From contig CAKUNB010000006.1 in assembly GCA_934668285.1 (NCBI GenBank), positions 1 through 26,762 on the forward strand: 26,762 bases of DNA, given 5' to 3'. The notes under the pieces are model-generated. The model was not told where the DNA came from, ran no database searches, and was given only the letters and a program-made list of their open reading frames with translations. The translations under genes were made by a program, and so were the position numbers. How positions within the stretch are numbered: position 1 is the first letter of the stretch; every line of letters starts with the position of its first letter. Source of the stretch: an uncultured Oscillospiraceae bacterium (GTDB lineage: Bacteria; Bacillota; Clostridia; Oscillospirales; Oscillospiraceae). This document shows positions 8,423 through 16,254 of the stretch, piece after piece.

Positions 8423-10039
8423 ATGGATCCAATATACGTTACCGGACACCGCAACCCGGACACCGACTCCATCGTCTCGGCCATGGCCTATGCGGCGCTG
8501 CGCAACGCATTGGGAGATCGGGAATATCAGGCCGCACGCCTCGGCCACGTCAGCGACGAAACGCAGATGGTGCTCGACCGCTTCGGCTTTACCGCGCCGG
8601 TGTGGATCAAGACCATGCGCACGCAGGTGCGCGACCTTGCCTACGACACGCCGCCGGTGCTGTCCTCGGCGGTTACGGTCAGCCATGCGTGGTCGCTTCT
8701 GACGGCGGACCGCACCGTCGCCGCCCTGCCGATCACGAACGAGGACGGCACGCTCTACGGCATGCTCTCGGCGGGCGACATCGCCGCCAGCGACATGCAC
8801 TCCATCGAATGCCCCCATGTGGATGAGATTCCGGTGTTCAACCTTCTGAGCGTGCTCGAGGGCCGCATCCTCAACGACGCGGGCAATCTGATCGACACCA
8901 TCGGCGGCAATGTGAGCATCGCCCTGCCGCAGAGCTGCGAGAATCTGCTCTTTTCCGGGCGGGACAGCATCGTCGTCGTCGGCCAGCAGCCGGACATGAT
9001 CCGCCGTGCGCTGGAGCTTGGCGTCCGGTGCATCATCATCTGTCAGGCCGAGCTGCCGGAGGAGCTGCGCTCGCATCCGGCCGAGACGTGCATTATTTCC
9101 ACGCCGTTCGACGCCTACCGCGCGGTGCGGCTGATCTATCAGTCGCTGCCCATTTCCCGCATCTGCCACACCGACTCCATCGTCTGCTTCCATCTGGACG
9201 ATTTCGTGGACGACGTGCGCGAGGCGATGCTCAAAAGCCGCTACCGCTGCTATCCCATTCTGGACGAAAACGAGCGCGTCGTCGGCACGCTGTCGCGCTA
9301 TCACCTGATCCGCCCGCGCAGAAAGCGCGTGGTGCTGGTCGACCACAACGAGGCGGCGCAGTCCGTGCCGGGGCTGGCGCAGGCCGATATTCTGGAGATC
9401 ATCGACCACCACCGGCTGGCCGACATCCAGACGGGGAATCCCATCTATTTCCGCAACGAGCCGGTCGGCAGCACGACGACCATTATTGCCTCGATGTATC
9501 AGGAAAAGGGGCTGATGCCCTCGGAGAAGCTGGCCGGTATGATGGCGGCGGCGATCGTTTCGGACACGGTTATGTTCAAATCGCCCACCTGCACCCAGCG
9601 CGACCGCAACATGGCCGAGCGCATGGCGCGCATTGCCAACGTCTCGCTCGACGAGCTGGGCCAGCAGATCTTCTCGGCCTCGTGGTCGGACGACAAGACC
9701 GCCCGCGAGCTGATGATGGCGGATTTCAAGGATTTCCACATCGCCGGTCACAACCTCGGCGTGGGGCAGATCACCTGCGTCAACTCCGCACACATCCTGG
9801 AGCGCAAGACCGAGTTCCTCGCGGAAATGGAAACCACCATGAAGGAAAAGCACTACGACATGATGCTCTTGATGCTGACGGACGTGCTGCTTGAGGGCAC
9901 GCAGCTCATCTATCTCGGCGGAGAGGACACCATTCGCATGGCCTTCTCTCAGGATGCCAAGCGCAACACCGTGTTCCTGCCCGGCGTGATGTCGCGCAAG
10001 AAGCAGATCATTCCGGCACTCACGGCAATGTGGGGCTGA
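8423..10039 (+). CDS. Mn-dependent inorganic pyrophosphatase with CBS domains
   Basis: The product has 538 residues, much longer than plain family II pyrophosphatases (about 310) and typical of the CBS-containing form. The N-terminal catalytic DHH lobe starts GHRNPDTDSI with metal ligands H9, D13 and D15. Residues about 65-300 are inserted regulatory sequence: a first CBS half (LSSAVTVSHAWSLL...), a middle DRTGG-like region and a second CBS half (ISRICHTDSIVCF... to VVGTLSRYHLI). The catalytic part resumes with VDHNE (307-310) and IDHHR (DHH at 328-330). The C-terminal DHHA2 lobe ends with SRKKQIIP (RKKQ at 525-528). The enzyme hydrolyses pyrophosphate to phosphate and, in studied members, the CBS part responds to adenine nucleotides. 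AGGAAAGGGGG is the ribosome site. Confidence 0.95.
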   Translation: MDPIYVTGHRNPDTDSIVSAMAYAALRNALGDREYQAARLGHVSDETQMVLDRFGFTAPVWIKTMRTQVRDLAYDTPPVLSSAVTVSHAWSLLTADRTVAALPITNEDGTLYGMLSAGDIAASDMHSIECPHVDEIPVFNLLSVLEGRILNDAGNLIDTIGGNVSIALPQSCENLLFSGRDSIVVVGQQPDMIRRALELGVRCIIICQAELPEELRSHPAETCIISTPFDAYRAVRLIYQSLPISRICHTDSIVCFHLDDFVDDVREAMLKSRYRCYPILDENERVVGTLSRYHLIRPRRKRVVLVDHNEAAQSVPGLAQADILEIIDHHRLADIQTGNPIYFRNEPVGSTTTIIASMYQEKGLMPSEKLAGMMAAAIVSDTVMFKSPTCTQRDRNMAERMARIANVSLDELGQQIFSASWSDDKTARELMMADFKDFHIAGHNLGVGQITCVNSAHILERKTEFLAEMETTMKEKHYDMMLLMLTDVLLEGTQLIYLGGEDTIRMAFSQDAKRNTVFLPGVMSRKKQIIPALTAMWG

Positions 10040-10055
10040 TTTTTGCGGATAGCTT

Positions 10056-10084
10056 TTGCGTTTTTCGCCGCGTTGTGCTATAAT
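10056..10084 (+). promoter_or_regulatory. Promoter for the cytidylate-kinase-like gene
   Basis: TTGCGT (10056-10061), 17-base spacer, TATAAT (10079-10084). It lies just after the pyrophosphatase stop and 55 bases before the start codon. The same TTGCGT-17-TATAAT pair is used again for ssnA. Confidence 0.75.
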
Positions 10085-10139
10085 TATGACAGCGGATCGC
10101 ATCCGGTGCGCCGCATCCTTGTGCAAGGAGGAAACCATA

Positions 10140-10733
10140 ATGAAATCTATTATCACCATCAGCCGTGAGTTCGGCAGCGGCGGACGTACCGTCGGCCGGC
10201 TGGTCGCCGAACGCCTCGGCTACGCCTTTTACGATCATGAGCTGGTCAACGAGGTTGCGCGGCGCTGCGGCTTCTCCCCGCGCTTTATCGAGGAGCACGG
10301 CGAGTACGCCAGCGCAAGAAGCAGCCTGCTGTTTTCCATCGCGACCGCCGCGCAGACGCCGGACACGCTGTCCATGTTCGACCGGCTGTACATCGAGCAG
10401 ATGAAGTTCATCGAGGAGCTGGCAGAGAAGGGGAACTGCGTCATCGTCGGCCGCTGCGCGGACTATATCCTGCGCGAGCGCAAGGACTGCCTGCACATCT
10501 TCATCCACGCGGATATGGAAAGCCGCGCCAAGCGCATCGTCGAGCAGTACGGCCAGAGCGACAAATCGCCGGAAAAGCGCCTTGCCGAAAAGGACCAGAA
10601 GCGCAAGGTCTACTACAAGAACTACACCGGCCGCGCATGGGCGCAGGCCAAGAATTACGACATGTGCCTCAACAGCGGCGTCCTCGGTGTCGAAACCTGC
10701 GCCGAGCTTGTCGTCCAGGCCGCGAAGAAGTAA
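10140..10733 (+). CDS. Cytidylate kinase-like family protein
   Basis: The product has 197 residues. The start at 10140 follows GCAAGGAGG by 8 bases; the frame is open back to 10056, but that part contains the promoter. The N-terminal loop ITISREFGSGGRTVG is the phosphate-binding motif of the cytidylate-kinase-like family, a P-loop variant. NCVIVGRCADYIL and a lid-like Arg/Lys-rich stretch (MESRAKRIVEQYGQSDKSPE, then DQKRKVYYKNYTG) follow in the usual order. Such proteins are common as stand-alone genes in Clostridia and are distinct from Cmk of the essential CMP kinase type; the phosphate acceptor is not established. It has its own promoter and a terminator at 10817-10844, so it is probably a single-gene unit. 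Confidence 0.88.
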   Translation: MKSIITISREFGSGGRTVGRLVAERLGYAFYDHELVNEVARRCGFSPRFIEEHGEYASARSSLLFSIATAAQTPDTLSMFDRLYIEQMKFIEELAEKGNCVIVGRCADYILRERKDCLHIFIHADMESRAKRIVEQYGQSDKSPEKRLAEKDQKRKVYYKNYTGRAWAQAKNYDMCLNSGVLGVETCAELVVQAAKK

Positions 10734-10816
10734 GATGGCCGCAGCCTTCGCCATGGCCGAACGTTTTGTCATTGTGTTCAAAAACGGACTGCAAAATTTG
10801 TAAAAATTAGCAATAG

Positions 10817-10844
10817 AAAAAGCCTTGCGTCAGCAGGGCTTTTT
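10817..10844 (+). terminator. Terminator after the cytidylate-kinase-like gene
   Basis: AAAAAGCCTTGC (10817-10828) pairs along its whole length (one G-T) with GCAGGGCTTTTT (10833-10844) around a GTCA loop. The -35 box of the ssnA promoter is inside this stem. Confidence 0.82.
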
Positions 10845-10853
10845 CGATATAAT
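10825..10853 (+). promoter_or_regulatory. Promoter for ssnA-ygfK
   Basis: TTGCGT (10825-10830), 17-base spacer, perfect TATAAT (10848-10853); transcription would begin near 10860. The -35 box and most of the spacer lie within the upstream terminator hairpin. Confidence 0.78.
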
Positions 10854-10861
10854 AATACCGT

Positions 10862-10970
10862 AATTGAAGATTGGTAGCTGTAACGAAGTGCTTAGCGCAC
10901 GGGCTTGTAACTATCACTCAGGTATTCTTGAGTGGAGATGCGGAACGGGAGTTCTGCGTCCCCATTTTTT
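10862..10970 (+). promoter_or_regulatory. Candidate riboswitch/attenuator leader of ssnA
   Basis: The leader folds into two parts. The 5' part has TGGTAG (10872-10877) pairing with CTATCA (10911-10916), an inner hairpin GTGC/GCAC (10888-10900), and CACTCA (10915-10920) pairing with TGAGTG (10929-10934). Near-identical CTGTAAC and CTTGTAAC face each other across the inner loop. The 3' part is a strong intrinsic terminator: the arm at 10933-10946 pairs with 10951-10964 at 13 of 14 positions (two G-T, one A-C mismatch), loop GGGA, then TTTTTT at 10965-10970. The ribosome site of ssnA follows at once. The first stem cluster shares two bases with the terminator arm, so the two could compete. The elements of the guanine/adenine riboswitch are not present. 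The ligand is unknown; purine or purine-derived compounds are a guess from the downstream genes. Confidence 0.65.
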
Positions 10971-10994
10971 GTTTATTCTAAGGAGGTCAACGTC

Positions 10995-12353
10995 ATGTAC
11001 ATTCTCGCAAACGGCAAGCTCATCACCCGCAGCCAGACGACGCCCTATCTGCCCGACGGCGGCGTGGTCATCGACGGCACCAAGATCAAGGAGGTCGGCA
11101 AGACCGCCGATCTGAAGGCGAAATACCCCGATGCAGAGTTCATTGATGCCAAGGGCGGCGTGATCATGCCTGCGTTCATCAATGCGCACACCCACATCTA
11201 TTCCGCCCTCGCCCGCGGCCTGTCCATCAAGGGCAACAACCCCACGAACTTCTTTGAGGTCCTCGACGGCACGTGGTGGGCCATCGACCGCAAGCTGACG
11301 CTCAAGGGAACAAAGGCCTCCGCCGATGCGCTGTATCTCGACTGCATCAAGCAGGGCGTGACGACGATCTTCGACCATCACGCATCCTTCTGCGAGATTC
11401 CCGGCAGCCTGTTTGAGATCGCCAAGTCCGCCAAGGAATTCGGCATCCGCTCCTGCCTGTGCTACGAGGTCTCCGACCGCGACGGCGAGGAGAAGTCCAT
11501 CCAGGCCGTGCAGGAAAACGCCGACTTCATCACCTACTGCGAGAAGGAAAAGGACCCGATGCTCGCCGCAATGTTCGGCGGCCACGCCCTGTTCACCATC
11601 TCCGACAAGACCTTTGACCGCATGGTCGCCGCCAACAATGGCCGCACCGGTTATCACATCCATGTCTCCGAGGGCATGAACGACGTGTACGACTCCCTGC
11701 AGAACTACGGCCGCCGCCCCGTGCAGCGCCTGCACGACCACGGCATTCTGGGCGAAAAGACCATTCTCGGCCACTGCATCCATGTCAATACCGCCGAAAT
11801 TGAACTCATTAAGAACACCGGCACCATGGTCGTCAACAACCCCGAGTCCAATATGGGCAACGCCGTCGGCACCTGCCCGGTGCTGCCGCTTTACAAGGCG
11901 GGCGTGCTGCTCGGCATGGGCACCGACGCTTACACCAACGACATGATCGAGTCCATCAAGGTCGCGCTTCCGGCGCAGCGCCAGAACGCCTGCCTGCCGA
12001 ACGTCGGCTGGTGCGAGGTCACGGACATGCTCTTTAAGAACAACGCCCTGATCGGTGCGAAGTACTTCCCCGACAAGCTCGGTGTCCTCGAGGCCGGTGC
12101 AGCGGCGGACGTGATCGTCATGGATTACAAGCCGTACACCCCGTTCTCCGACGCGAACATCGACGGCCACATCATCTTCGGCATGACCGGCCGCCAGTGC
12201 CAGACCACCATTGCCAACGGCAAGCTCCTCATGAAGGACCGCGAGCTGGTCGGCATCGACGAGGAAGCCGTCAACGCCCACATCCTCGAGGAGTCCAAGA
12301 AGCTCTGGGGCGATCTGAACCACTGCACCTACGACGCCAACGGCGAGTGCTGA
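10995..12353 (+). CDS. ssnA: Amidohydrolase SsnA
   Basis: The product has 452 residues, close to known SsnA proteins. The start at 10995 follows TAAGGAGG by 8 bases; the longer open frame runs through the leader terminator and is rejected. It belongs to the metal-dependent amidohydrolase family related to guanine deaminase and chlorohydrolases: an N-terminal beta strand region, VIMPAFINAHTHIYS with metal ligands H65 and H67, FDHHASF, GGHALFTISD, HIHVSEG, LGHCIHV and LGMGTDAYTND with the late metal-binding Asp. The protein is probably cytosolic. The ssnA-ygfK pair belongs to the gene set linked to anaerobic purine and uric acid degradation in gut bacteria; the exact substrate of SsnA is not certain. 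ygfK lies downstream beyond an intervening transposase-like gene, and the pair is probably one transcript from the 10825 promoter. Confidence 0.9.
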   Translation: MYILANGKLITRSQTTPYLPDGGVVIDGTKIKEVGKTADLKAKYPDAEFIDAKGGVIMPAFINAHTHIYSALARGLSIKGNNPTNFFEVLDGTWWAIDRKLTLKGTKASADALYLDCIKQGVTTIFDHHASFCEIPGSLFEIAKSAKEFGIRSCLCYEVSDRDGEEKSIQAVQENADFITYCEKEKDPMLAAMFGGHALFTISDKTFDRMVAANNGRTGYHIHVSEGMNDVYDSLQNYGRRPVQRLHDHGILGEKTILGHCIHVNTAEIELIKNTGTMVVNNPESNMGNAVGTCPVLPLYKAGVLLGMGTDAYTNDMIESIKVALPAQRQNACLPNVGWCEVTDMLFKNNALIGAKYFPDKLGVLEAGAAADVIVMDYKPYTPFSDANIDGHIIFGMTGRQCQTTIANGKLLMKDRELVGIDEEAVNAHILEESKKLWGDLNHCTYDANGEC

Positions 12354-12470
12354 AAAGACCGAGCTTCAAAGAAATCACCCCCGCCTGACCGAATACGACT
12401 ATACCCAAAACGGCCATTACTTCGTCACGATCTGCACCAAAAATCGAAGGAACTTGTTGAGCAACGTTGC

Positions 12471-12554
12471 CGTAGGGCGGGGTGCCGTTTGCGCAGCCGT
12501 CAGCGACGAAGGAGCGCTACGGATGCGGCATACCCCTTGCGGGTACACCCCGCC
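12471..12554 (+). repeat. Split REP-type element inside the RAYT gene
   Basis: CGTAGGG (12471-12477) leads into GGCGGGGTG (12476-12484); the complementary arm CACCCCGCC is not adjacent but at 12546-12554, with about 60 bases between that include a further TACCC/GGGTA hairpin. It is the same foot and stem as the compact copy at 16064-16089. Confidence 0.6.
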
Positions 12555-12735
12555 GCTGGTACAGCTTACCCCACTCGGTAAAACGGTGGATAAGTTCATC
12601 CGCAGTATCCCGCAGGCCTATCGTGATGTCGCGGTCGAGGCGTATGTCATTATGCCGAATCATGCGCACCTTTTAATTTCTCTCGAACTCCCGCCGGATG
12701 CATCACCGGAAGGTACAAACCTTTCGGAAGCTGGC

Positions 12736-12763
12736 GGCGGGGTGAGGGCACCCCGCCCTACGG
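12736..12763 (-). repeat. REP-type hairpin inside the RAYT gene
   Basis: GGCGGGGTG (12736-12744) pairs perfectly with CACCCCGCC (12749-12757), loop AGGG, followed by CTACGG. Read on the minus strand it is CCGTAGGG plus the hairpin, so it is inverted relative to the copy at 12471. It is translated in frame as GGGVRAPRPTE. Confidence 0.7.
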
Positions 12764-13001
12764 AGCATCCGAAAATCGATGCACATCCCGTTCCAATACA
12801 GTCGCGGACCTCGCTGCACACGGTCGTGCGGGGATTGAAATCACTGGTCACGCGGGCCTGCGGCTATTCGATTTGGCAAACATCCTACTATGACCACATC
12901 ATCCGCAGCGAGGCGGATGAGCTTCGGATACTGGAATATATCCAAACGAACCCCGCCCGTTGGGCGGAGGATGAATACTACCAAACTTAGGAGGTTCTCT
13001 C

Positions 13002-15944
13002 ATGTCTGAAAGAATGTACCCAATTCCCTTTAAGGACCTGATGCGCTGGATTATCACCGAGCGCAAAAACTCCGGCGAGATTTTCGGCATCCACACCGAA
13101 TACAAGGCCGACCCGGCCAAGACCCTGCCGATCTTCGGCGAAAAAATTGAAACCCCGTTCGGCCCCGCCGCCGGCCCGAACAGTCAGCTTGCGCAGAACA
13201 TCATCGCCTCCTACGTCGCGGGCGCCCGCTTCTTCGAGGTCAAAACCGTCCAGAAGATGGACGGCGAGGAGCTTGCCCGCTGTGTGCCGCGTCCCTGCAT
13301 CCTTGCCGACGACGAGGGCTACAACCAGGAATGGTCCACCGAGCTTGAGGTCGGCCAGGCACTGAACGAATACATCAAGGCGTGGTGCGCCCTGAAGGTC
13401 ATGGCGAAAAAATGGGGCTACGGCGATCCTGACGGCTTCGTGTTCAATATGTCCGTCGGCTACGATCTGGAGGGCATCAAGGGCGAGAAGATCGACAACT
13501 ACATCGAGTCCATGAAGGACGCGACCCGCGCGCCGATCTTTGCCGAGTGCAAGACCGTTCTGACCGAGCTGTTCCCCGAGGAGGCGGAGTTTATCGCCGC
13601 CATCTCCCCGCGCGTTTCCCGCTCCGTCACCCTCTCAACGCTGCACGGCTGCCCGCCCGATGAGATCGAGCGCATCGCCTCCTACCTCATCACCGAGAAG
13701 AAGGTCAACACCTTCGTCAAGTGCAACCCCACCATCCTCGGCTACAAGGATGCGCGCAATATCCTCGATTCGATGGGCTATGACTACATCGTCTTCGACG
13801 ACCATCACTTCAACGAGGACCTGCAGTGGAAGGACGCCGTTCCCATGTTCGAGCGCCTGCAGGCGCTGGCCGACAAGAGCGGTCTGGAATTCGGCCTGAA
13901 GCTGTCGAACACCTTCCCCGTCGATACCACCCGCGGCGAGCTGCCGAACAACGAGATGTACATGTCCGGTCGTTCCCTGTTCCCGCTGACGATTGAGATG
14001 TGCCGCCGCATTTCCACACAGTTCGGCGGCAGGATGAAGATCTCCTTCGCCGGCGGCGCGGAATTCTTCAACTGCGACAAGCTGCTGGCAGCGGGCATCT
14101 GGCCCATCACCGTCGCCACCACCATCCTCAAGCCGGGCGGCTACAACCGCCTCGTCCAGATGGCAAAGAAGGTCGAGGGCATGGAGTTCAAGCCCTTCAC
14201 CTCCACCGACACCGAAGCCATTGCCAAAATGTCCCTCGAATGCCGCACGGACTACCACCATGTCAAGCCCGTCAAGCCGCTGCCCTCCCGCAAGAACGAG
14301 GAGCGCGTGCCTTGGATGGATTGCTACATTGCTCCCTGCAAGGGCGGCTGCCCCATCGAGCAGGACATCCCCGAGTACATCGAGCTGTGCAAGAAGGGCC
14401 TGTATAACGAGGCGCTCGCGCTCATCACCGAGAAGAACGCCCTGCCGTTCATCACCGGCACCATCTGCGCCCACCGCTGCATGGGTAAGTGCTCGCGTAA
14501 TTTCTACGACGAGGCCGTCCAGATCCGCGCAACGAAGCTCCTCGCCGCCGAAAACGGCTACGACGCGCTGCTCGCGTCCGTGAAGAAGCCCGCCAAGGTC
14601 GAGGGCAAAAAGGCTGCCATCATCGGCGGCGGCCCGACCGGCATTGCGGCGGCTTACTTCCTCGGCCGCGCCGGTGTGGAGTGCACGATCTTTGAGCGCA
14701 CGAACGCCCTCGGCGGCATCGTTCGCCACGTCATCCCCGAATTCCGCATCAGCCACGAGGCCATTGACAAGGACATCGCCCTCATGCAGGCCTACGGCGC
14801 GGAAATCCGCCTGAACACCGAGGCCCCCTCCGTCGAGGAGCTGAAAAAGCAGGGCTACACTCACATCCTCTATGCCGTCGGCGCATGGAAGCCCGGCAAG
14901 CTCGATATCCCCGGCAATGTCCGCGGCGTTATCGGCTGGCTGGAGGAAATGAAGGCCGGTAAGGGCGGCAAGCTCGGCCACGTCGCCGTCGTCGGCGGCG
15001 GCAACACCGCCATGGACGCAGCCAGAGTCGCAAAGCGCGCAGGCGCAGCCTCCTCCACGCTGGTCTATCGCCGCACGAAGAAGTATATGCCCGCCGATGC
15101 TGAGGAGCTGGAGCTGGCAATTGCCGACGGTGTGGACTTCCTCGAGCTGGTCGCGCCCGTCGAACAGAAGGACGGCAAGCTGATCTGCAACAAGATGGAG
15201 CTTGGCGCACCCGACGCTTCCGGCAGAAGAAGCCCCGTTTCCACCGGTGAGACGGTCGAAATCCCCTGTGACCTCGTCATTTCCGCCGTCGGCGAGCAGG
15301 TCGATGCCGACCTGATGGCGGCCAACGGCATTGAAATGGGCCGCAAGGGTCCCGCGTTCCAGACGAACGTCGAGGGCGTTTACGCCGCAGGCGACTGCCA
15401 CCGCGGCCCCGCCACCGTCGTTGAAGGCATCGCCGACGCTGCGAAGTTTGCGGAGATCGTGATCGGCAAGAAGCACACCTACGAAATTCCCGATGCCGCC
15501 TACCCGACCATGGCCGAGGCCATTGCGAAGAAGGGCATCCTTGCTATGGCGAAGGACGTCAAGTGCGAGGGCGAGCGCTGCCTCGACTGCAACACCGTCT
15601 GCCAGAACTGCGCCGATGTCTGCCCGAACCGCGCCAACGTCGTCATCCGCCTGCCCGACGGCCGGACGGAAATTCTGCATGTCGACCGGATGTGCAACGA
15701 GTGCGGCAACTGCACCGCCTTCTGCCCGTACAACGCCCAGCCGTGCAAGGATAAGTTCACCCTGTTCCAGACCGAAAAGGACATGGACGATTCCAAGAAC
15801 TTCGGCTTCTGCTTCCTCGAGGGCGGCAAGATCCGCGTCCGCCTGTTCACCGAGCAGGTCTGCGGCGCCGACTGCGCCGGTCTGCCGGAGGACATCGCCC
15901 TGTTCATCCGCACCGTCCGCGACGCGTACAGCTACCTGTACTAA
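13002..15944 (+). CDS. ygfK: YgfK-type flavin/iron-sulfur oxidoreductase (putative selenate reductase subunit)
   Basis: The product has 980 residues and an AGGAGG site 8 bases before ATG. Residues 1-420 resemble a dihydroorotate-dehydrogenase-like barrel (TPFGPAAGPNSQLAQN, FEVKTVQKMDG, LSTLHGCPPDEIE). Residues 435-520 are the N-terminal iron-sulfur module of the glutamate-synthase small subunit/dihydropyrimidine dehydrogenase type, with C441, C446, C450 and further Cys. FAD binding is at AAIIGGGPTGIAAAYFLG (near 537-554) and NAD(P) binding at VAVVGGGNTAMDAARVAKRAG (near 661). The C-terminus has two cluster motifs: C863-C867-C870-C874 and C898-C901-C904-C908. This is the full YgfK layout. There is no in-frame TGA, so no selenocysteine. 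Despite the old selenate reductase name, ygfK is linked with ssnA to anaerobic uric acid and purine breakdown; the enzyme chemistry is inferred. Confidence 0.93.
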   Translation: MSERMYPIPFKDLMRWIITERKNSGEIFGIHTEYKADPAKTLPIFGEKIETPFGPAAGPNSQLAQNIIASYVAGARFFEVKTVQKMDGEELARCVPRPCILADDEGYNQEWSTELEVGQALNEYIKAWCALKVMAKKWGYGDPDGFVFNMSVGYDLEGIKGEKIDNYIESMKDATRAPIFAECKTVLTELFPEEAEFIAAISPRVSRSVTLSTLHGCPPDEIERIASYLITEKKVNTFVKCNPTILGYKDARNILDSMGYDYIVFDDHHFNEDLQWKDAVPMFERLQALADKSGLEFGLKLSNTFPVDTTRGELPNNEMYMSGRSLFPLTIEMCRRISTQFGGRMKISFAGGAEFFNCDKLLAAGIWPITVATTILKPGGYNRLVQMAKKVEGMEFKPFTSTDTEAIAKMSLECRTDYHHVKPVKPLPSRKNEERVPWMDCYIAPCKGGCPIEQDIPEYIELCKKGLYNEALALITEKNALPFITGTICAHRCMGKCSRNFYDEAVQIRATKLLAAENGYDALLASVKKPAKVEGKKAAIIGGGPTGIAAAYFLGRAGVECTIFERTNALGGIVRHVIPEFRISHEAIDKDIALMQAYGAEIRLNTEAPSVEELKKQGYTHILYAVGAWKPGKLDIPGNVRGVIGWLEEMKAGKGGKLGHVAVVGGGNTAMDAARVAKRAGAASSTLVYRRTKKYMPADAEELELAIADGVDFLELVAPVEQKDGKLICNKMELGAPDASGRRSPVSTGETVEIPCDLVISAVGEQVDADLMAANGIEMGRKGPAFQTNVEGVYAAGDCHRGPATVVEGIADAAKFAEIVIGKKHTYEIPDAAYPTMAEAIAKKGILAMAKDVKCEGERCLDCNTVCQNCADVCPNRANVVIRLPDGRTEILHVDRMCNECGNCTAFCPYNAQPCKDKFTLFQTEKDMDDSKNFGFCFLEGGKIRVRLFTEQVCGADCAGLPEDIALFIRTVRDAYSYLY

Positions 15945-15959
15945 GCCAAACCAACTTCG

Positions 15960-15989
15960 GGACTGCCCCAACCGGGGCAGTCCTTTTTT
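15960..15989 (+). terminator. Terminator after ygfK
   Basis: GGACTGCCCC (15960-15969) pairs perfectly with GGGGCAGTCC (15974-15983) around AACC, followed by TTTTTT. It ends the ssnA-ygfK unit. Confidence 0.92.
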
Positions 15990-15990
15990 C

Positions 15991-16019
15991 TTGCAAATCC
16001 TGACAATTCATGGTATGCT
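15991..16019 (+). promoter_or_regulatory. Probable promoter for the XRE/TPR regulator
   Basis: TTGCAA (15991-15996), 17-base spacer, TATGCT (16014-16019), immediately after the ygfK terminator. The transcript would carry a leader of about 310 bases made of repeats before the gene at 16337. Confidence 0.55.
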
Positions 16020-16063
16020 ATAGCAAAATTGATGTCCCGCTGCTGACACCTCCCTCCTTGTCT

Positions 16064-16089
16064 GTAGGGCGGGGTGCCCCCACCCCGCC
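16064..16089 (+). repeat. REP-type hairpin, G-rich stem
   Basis: GTAGGG foot, then GGCGGGGTG (16068-16076) pairing perfectly with CACCCCGCC (16081-16089), loop CCCC. The stem is the same as in the copies inside the RAYT gene. Confidence 0.75.
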
Positions 16090-16119
16090 GCGAATTCCGT
16101 ATCGGCTCCCATGGCACGC

Positions 16120-16143
16120 CGTAGGGGCGGTCATCGACCGCCC
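16120..16143 (+). repeat. REP-type hairpin, GGTC stem
   Basis: CGTAGGG foot (16120-16126), GGGCGGTC (16125-16132) pairing with GACCGCCC (16136-16143), loop ATC. Confidence 0.72.
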
Positions 16144-16254
16144 GACCCCGCGCCGCAGCGCGCGTCTCGATATGGTTTGCAGCCAAATCGAAGCTGTCAG
16201 TCTGCCCTACGCATCGAACGGAGCACTGCACGGCGATACGATGGTGCCAGCAGC

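Larger units (their letters stand above)
12347..12990 (+). pseudogene. REP-associated tyrosine transposase (RAYT, Y1 type), frameshifted N-terminus
   Basis: The frame reads RLTEYDYTQNGHYFVTICTKN from 12382 on, the usual RAYT N-terminus. It then has IMPNHAHLLI (HxH metal motif at 12661-12669) and a tail with SYYDHIIRSEADE, containing the likely catalytic Tyr, and YIQTNP. No ATG, GTG or TTG precedes the first strand in this frame; the first is TTG at 12454, which would delete it. A different frame starts GTG at 12347, reads VLKRPSFKEITP and stops at 12386. Adding one C to the CCCCC run at 12378-12382 joins the two frames exactly, so a one-base loss is likely (or a sequencing error). RAYTs are single-strand transposases tied to REP hairpins; two such hairpin sequences lie inside this gene. 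It sits between ssnA and ygfK, and its stop codon overlaps the ygfK ribosome site. Confidence 0.72.

Noticed and set aside
8348..10159. Open frame of 603 residues on the minus strand opposite the pyrophosphatase gene
   Set aside because: It is the antisense image of a motif-rich gene and runs through two promoters; no own signals.
10862..10934. Guanine/adenine-type purine riboswitch in front of ssnA
   Set aside because: The three-way junction with conserved TATA/TAT joining parts and paired loops is not present, although the downstream genes would fit.
12197..12388. Separate small gene across the end of ssnA
   Set aside because: It is a shifted reading of ssnA; only its last codons (from 12347) matter, as the probable original start of the RAYT gene.
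13002..15944. Selenoprotein in the putative selenate reductase gene
   Set aside because: There is no in-frame TGA and the name comes from old annotation; the motifs are those of a flavin and iron-sulfur oxidoreductase.
13635..15971. Very long open frame (778 residues) on the minus strand opposite ygfK
   Set aside because: High GC content opens antisense frames. It has no ribosome site, a low-complexity Ala/Val/Asp-rich composition and no motifs, and ygfK on the other strand is certain.
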